Part shown: positions 61,697 through 64,000 of the stretch, piece after piece
Layout: each line of letters opens with the position of its first letter
Position numbering within the stretch: the first letter of the stretch is position 1
Source of the DNA: CADBRN01 sp050944685
GTDB lineage: Bacteria; Bacillota; Clostridia; Lachnospirales; Lachnospiraceae
Direction: 5' to 3'
Assembly (NCBI GenBank): GCA_050944685.1
Contig: JBMNRP010000008.1
Location: forward strand, 1-64,000
Length of the DNA stretch: 64,000 nucleotides
Made by a program: the position numbers and the translations under genes
The notes under the pieces: generated by a model
Databases searched by the model: none
The model's input: the letters and a program-made list of their open reading frames with translations, nothing else
What the model was told of the DNA's origin: nothing

Positions 61697-62491
61697 TCAG
61701 ATCCTCCTGAGTCCTTCCCAGATGTACATCATAGCCTCCCGCGGGAGCAATTTCCCGAAGATGCGGTCGAGCGTGCAGATAACGCCCGGCGTGCATACCG
61801 CATAGCCCCGCCGGCTGCACCGAAGCGCCCGCTTCGCCACCTGGGCAGCCGTCGTATTCGCCAGCAGATAGTGACGTAGCGGGCGGTTTTTCTCCTGCCC
61901 CGTCTCCTTCCCGGTTTTCTCCGCGATCCCGATGAATTCCGTATCCCGAATCCAGTACGGGCACACAGCCAGCACGGCGATTCTGCGCGGCAGCAGCTCC
62001 ATGCGGAGCGCTCGCGTATAATTGTACAGGAACGCTTTCGAAGCGCTGTATATGTTTACCTGCTGCAGCGGCTGAAACGCTGCGGTCGAACAGATCTGAA
62101 TAATCCGGTCCCCCGCTTTCATATAAGGAAGGCAGGAAAGCGTAATGCTGACCGCCGCCCTGCAGTTCAGGTCAATCATGTTCAGCGAATCAAACCGGCT
62201 GACTGCCTGATAATTCCCCAGCTTGCCGTATCCCGCGCAGTTCACCAGAATTCCCACCTGGATCTTTTCCTGGCGGAATGTTTTCTCCAGTTTCTCGAAA
62301 CCCGCGTCGTCCGTCATGTCCATGGGCACCGCTCTCGCGCGGTGCCTCAGCCCCGAGGCGATTTCTTCCAGGCGCTGTTTCCTTCTCGCCAGCAGCCATA
62401 TCTCATCGATATCCTTCTCCGTCCGGTCGATCTGCTTCGCGAACTCGGCTCCCATCCCGCTGGATGCGCCCGTGATCAATGCGATTCTCAT
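61697..62491 (-). CDS. Short-chain dehydrogenase/reductase
   Basis: 264 residues. Rossmann motif ITGASSGMGAEFAKQ, NCAGYGKLGNY, the catalytic Ser in CSTAAF and YxxxK in IYSASKAFLYNY. Classical SDR arrangement, close to DltE/YqjQ-like members. The substrate is unknown. Its ATG overlaps the stop of the upstream small membrane protein gene (ATGA), which indicates translational coupling. Confidence 0.92.
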   Translation of the reverse strand: MRIALITGASSGMGAEFAKQIDRTEKDIDEIWLLARRKQRLEEIASGLRHRARAVPMDMTDDAGFEKLEKTFRQEKIQVGILVNCAGYGKLGNYQAVSRFDSLNMIDLNCRAAVSITLSCLPYMKAGDRIIQICSTAAFQPLQQVNIYSASKAFLYNYTRALRMELLPRRIAVLAVCPYWIRDTEFIGIAEKTGKETGQEKNRPLRHYLLANTTAAQVAKRALRCSRRGYAVCTPGVICTLDRIFGKLLPREAMMYIWEGLRRI

Positions 62492-62730
62492 CGTCCGTCA
62501 CCTTCTTTCTTCTCCCGCTCTGGGACTCCGTCTCCGGAAGTTCCGCCCCGGGCCTCTCTTTTTTTCCTCATTTTTTCTTCCTTCACCGTCCGCGCTCTCC
62601 CGGCCCGGTAAGTCAGGCTTTCCCCGAAAACAAGAAAAACTGTCGCAACTGAAAAAATCATTACCGCTGATCCGAAAAAGCGGACCAGCCATCCCCATAC
62701 TGTATGAACTGCCGTTAAAACTGCTTCCAT
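62488..62730 (-). CDS. Small membrane protein coupled to the SDR
   Basis: 80 residues from ATG 62730, chosen for GGAGG at about 10 bases. One hydrophobic helix (about 10-35, GWLVRFFGSAVMIFSVATVFLVFG) and a strongly basic, Gly/Glu-containing tail (KEEKMRKKREARGG, EREKKEGDGR). The stop overlaps the SDR start. It may anchor the SDR at the membrane (inference). Confidence 0.65.
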   Translation of the reverse strand: MEAVLTAVHTVWGWLVRFFGSAVMIFSVATVFLVFGESLTYRAGRARTVKEEKMRKKREARGGTSGDGVPEREKKEGDGR

Positions 62731-62912
62731 GGCGATCGCACCTCCGTTTATTTCCTGTCTCTCATCTGACATCTGTTTCGTAAATATTTCGAAGAAAGTC
62801 CCTCTGCCCGCCAATAATCCCGCAAACCTGCTATAATAATAGCATAATTTCTTGATTCTCACATTAAAACCGCAGAGTCCCGATTTCCTTTTCAATTAGT
62901 GGACTAAAAAAG

Positions 62913-62941
62913 TTGAAAATCACGCAATAAAATGCTATAAA
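62913..62941 (+). promoter_or_regulatory. Promoter of the membrane GGDEF-like gene
   Basis: -35 TTGAAA (62913-62918), 17-base spacer, -10 TATAAA (62936-62941). The start codon lies 45 bases downstream with GGGGAG as ribosome site. Confidence 0.7.
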
Positions 62942-62985
62942 TATAAGGGACACTTTTACTTTTCAGGTGGGGAGTTGTCATTAAC

Positions 62986-64000
62986 ATGATATACAATTAT
63001 TCGTATAATTTCTGTGCTTTTGTAATAATTGTTGTCTCTTTCTGGTTTCTGTTCTCCAGAAAAGACATGCGGAGAAAAACGAGCCGTCTCTTTATGGGGG
63101 TTCTGATTCTCGAAGCACTTTCTGTTATATTAAATATTTTCTCGGCCTATATGAATAACCTTCCGTATACGGCCAATATGACCCTTCGGACCGTCGTGGA
63201 TTGTCTGTATCTTTTTTCTCACAGTCTGACCGCCTGCCTGATCGGATGGTATTTCTGCAATTTCCTCGGTCTCCGGCACGATCTGAAGCCCGTCATGATC
63301 TGGCTCTATTATCTGCCGGTGCTGGTTCTGATGATCATCCCGCTCTCGGTTCCGCAGCTCCGCCGTCTTGTTTTCCACTACACGGACGGACGTTATGTCC
63401 GCGGTCCGCTGATCTGGTGGACGATTTATCTCGCCGGTTACGGGTACTGTATTTTTACGGTTGTGCTCGGATTCGTTCACCGGAAAAAGCTGAGCCGCGA
63501 ACAGGAAAGCTCCATACTTCTCCTGATCCTTCTGAGCCTCGGATCGATATTCGTCCAGCAGGTTTTCATGCCGGATCAGCTGATCAACGAGTTCTTTGTC
63601 TCGATAGGTATCTTTCTGGTACTGCTGGCGATCGATAACCAGAACTGGGTATTCAACTTCGTCACGCACACCTATAACCGCATGACGTTCCAGCGTCATC
63701 TGGAGGCTGATTTCGCCAATCACTCACACTTTGACGTGGTCGTGATTTCCATCAGCCGCTCCGATTACCTGAAAAGCCTGGAGCTCGATTCGGCAATGTT
63801 CCAGTCGCTGATGTCTCAGGTGGCCAATTATCTGAAATCTCTGAAACACCGGTTGAGCGTTTATTACTGCGATTCCGGAACATTCGCACTGCCGGTTTAC
63901 TCGGACAGCCACTGGAATACCGACTCCCTGGTGGAGACACTCGCCGACCGTTTCCGTGATGTCTGGAAAATGCCGGACTTCAGCTGGAAGTTTTCTGTCC
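62986..64000 (+). CDS. Membrane protein with degenerate GGDEF-like domain (partial, runs off the right edge)
   Basis: The first 338 residues are visible. About seven membrane helices (residues 1-215: FCAFVIIVVSFWFLF, VLILEALSVILNIFSAY, SSILLLILLSLGSIFV, FFVSIGIFLVLLAID) are followed by a cytoplasmic part that aligns with GGDEF domains: THTYNRMTFQRHLEADF in place of D-x-LTGL-x-NR, FDVVVISISRSDYLK in place of the I-D-I-D strand, and YYCDSGTFAL where R-x-GGDEF-x-L is expected. The catalytic residues are missing, so it is not an active diguanylate cyclase. An EAL domain often follows in such proteins and may lie beyond the edge. Confidence 0.75.
   Translation, partial: MIYNYSYNFCAFVIIVVSFWFLFSRKDMRRKTSRLFMGVLILEALSVILNIFSAYMNNLPYTANMTLRTVVDCLYLFSHSLTACLIGWYFCNFLGLRHDLKPVMIWLYYLPVLVLMIIPLSVPQLRRLVFHYTDGRYVRGPLIWWTIYLAGYGYCIFTVVLGFVHRKKLSREQESSILLLILLSLGSIFVQQVFMPDQLINEFFVSIGIFLVLLAIDNQNWVFNFVTHTYNRMTFQRHLEADFANHSHFDVVVISISRSDYLKSLELDSAMFQSLMSQVANYLKSLKHRLSVYYCDSGTFALPVYSDSHWNTDSLVETLADRFRDVWKMPDFSWKFSV

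Overview
The window looks like a chromosomal segment of an anaerobic, moderately GC-rich Firmicute, most probably a butyrate-forming Lachnospiraceae-type Clostridium relative. Reasons: strong AGGAGG-type ribosome binding sites, Gram-positive lipoproteins and a thioester/CnaB adhesin, Clostridium-style butyrate genes (Bcd-EtfBA, crotonase, CoA-transferase, 4-hydroxybutyryl-CoA dehydratase), an oxygen-defence flavodiiron protein, rubredoxins, NiaR and an ECF vitamin transporter. No tRNA, rRNA, insertion sequence, phage module or CRISPR array was found.

Layout. 1-2.9 kb: 5' part of a large thioester adhesin (minus) with a 0.7 kb leader that contains an intrinsic terminator. 3.7-10.1 kb: rubredoxin, a eukaryotic-type HisA, AsnRS, a membrane-anchored protein of unknown function and a lipoprotein sugar-binding-type receptor. 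10.2-11.2 kb: no protein gene, but a near-consensus promoter reads into about 1 kb of hairpin-rich, purine-rich sequence; I interpret this as a large structured non-coding RNA. 11.3-18.2 kb: NiaR, MutY, a degenerate MocR regulator, ECF S component, FKBP, CinA N-domain, ion-transporter-family permease. 18.2-22.5 kb: MacAB-like exporter. 22.9-26.0 kb: bcd-etfB-etfA. 26.1-31.0 kb: ABC-2 exporter operon and an unknown membrane protein. 31.2-38.2 kb: 4-hydroxybutyrate-to-crotonyl-CoA genes plus glycerol dehydrogenase. 38.3-43.5 kb: glycosyltransferase, HAD phosphatase and an FtsX-type ABC exporter whose permease is frameshifted. 43.8-44.9 kb: TrmL and a YcxB-like protein. 45.0-48.9 kb: flavodiiron protein, an acyl-CoA dehydrogenase/EtfA/rubredoxin fusion and an Rrf2 regulator. 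49.0-57.4 kb: aconitase-family hydratase, PDDEXK-like protein, giant tandem phosphoesterase, YibE/F protein. 57.6 kb: second candidate structured RNA with its own terminator. 57.8-64 kb: secreted nuclease, zinc-ribbon protein, PepF, SDR with a translationally coupled mini membrane protein, and the start of a membrane protein with a degenerate GGDEF-like domain.

How genes work together. Two separate clusters form one pathway: 4-hydroxybutyrate dehydrogenase, a Pct-type CoA-transferase and AbfD make crotonyl-CoA, and Bcd-EtfBA reduces it to butyryl-CoA. Both clusters carry an 18-bp Rex-like inverted repeat over the promoter, suggesting shared NADH/NAD control. The 45-49 kb locus suggests a separate redox chain: acyl-CoA oxidation, EtfA-like FAD domain, tethered rubredoxin, flavodiiron protein, oxygen, under an Fe-S type Rrf2 regulator. 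That chain and the large RNA at 10.2-11.2 kb are the two most interesting features.
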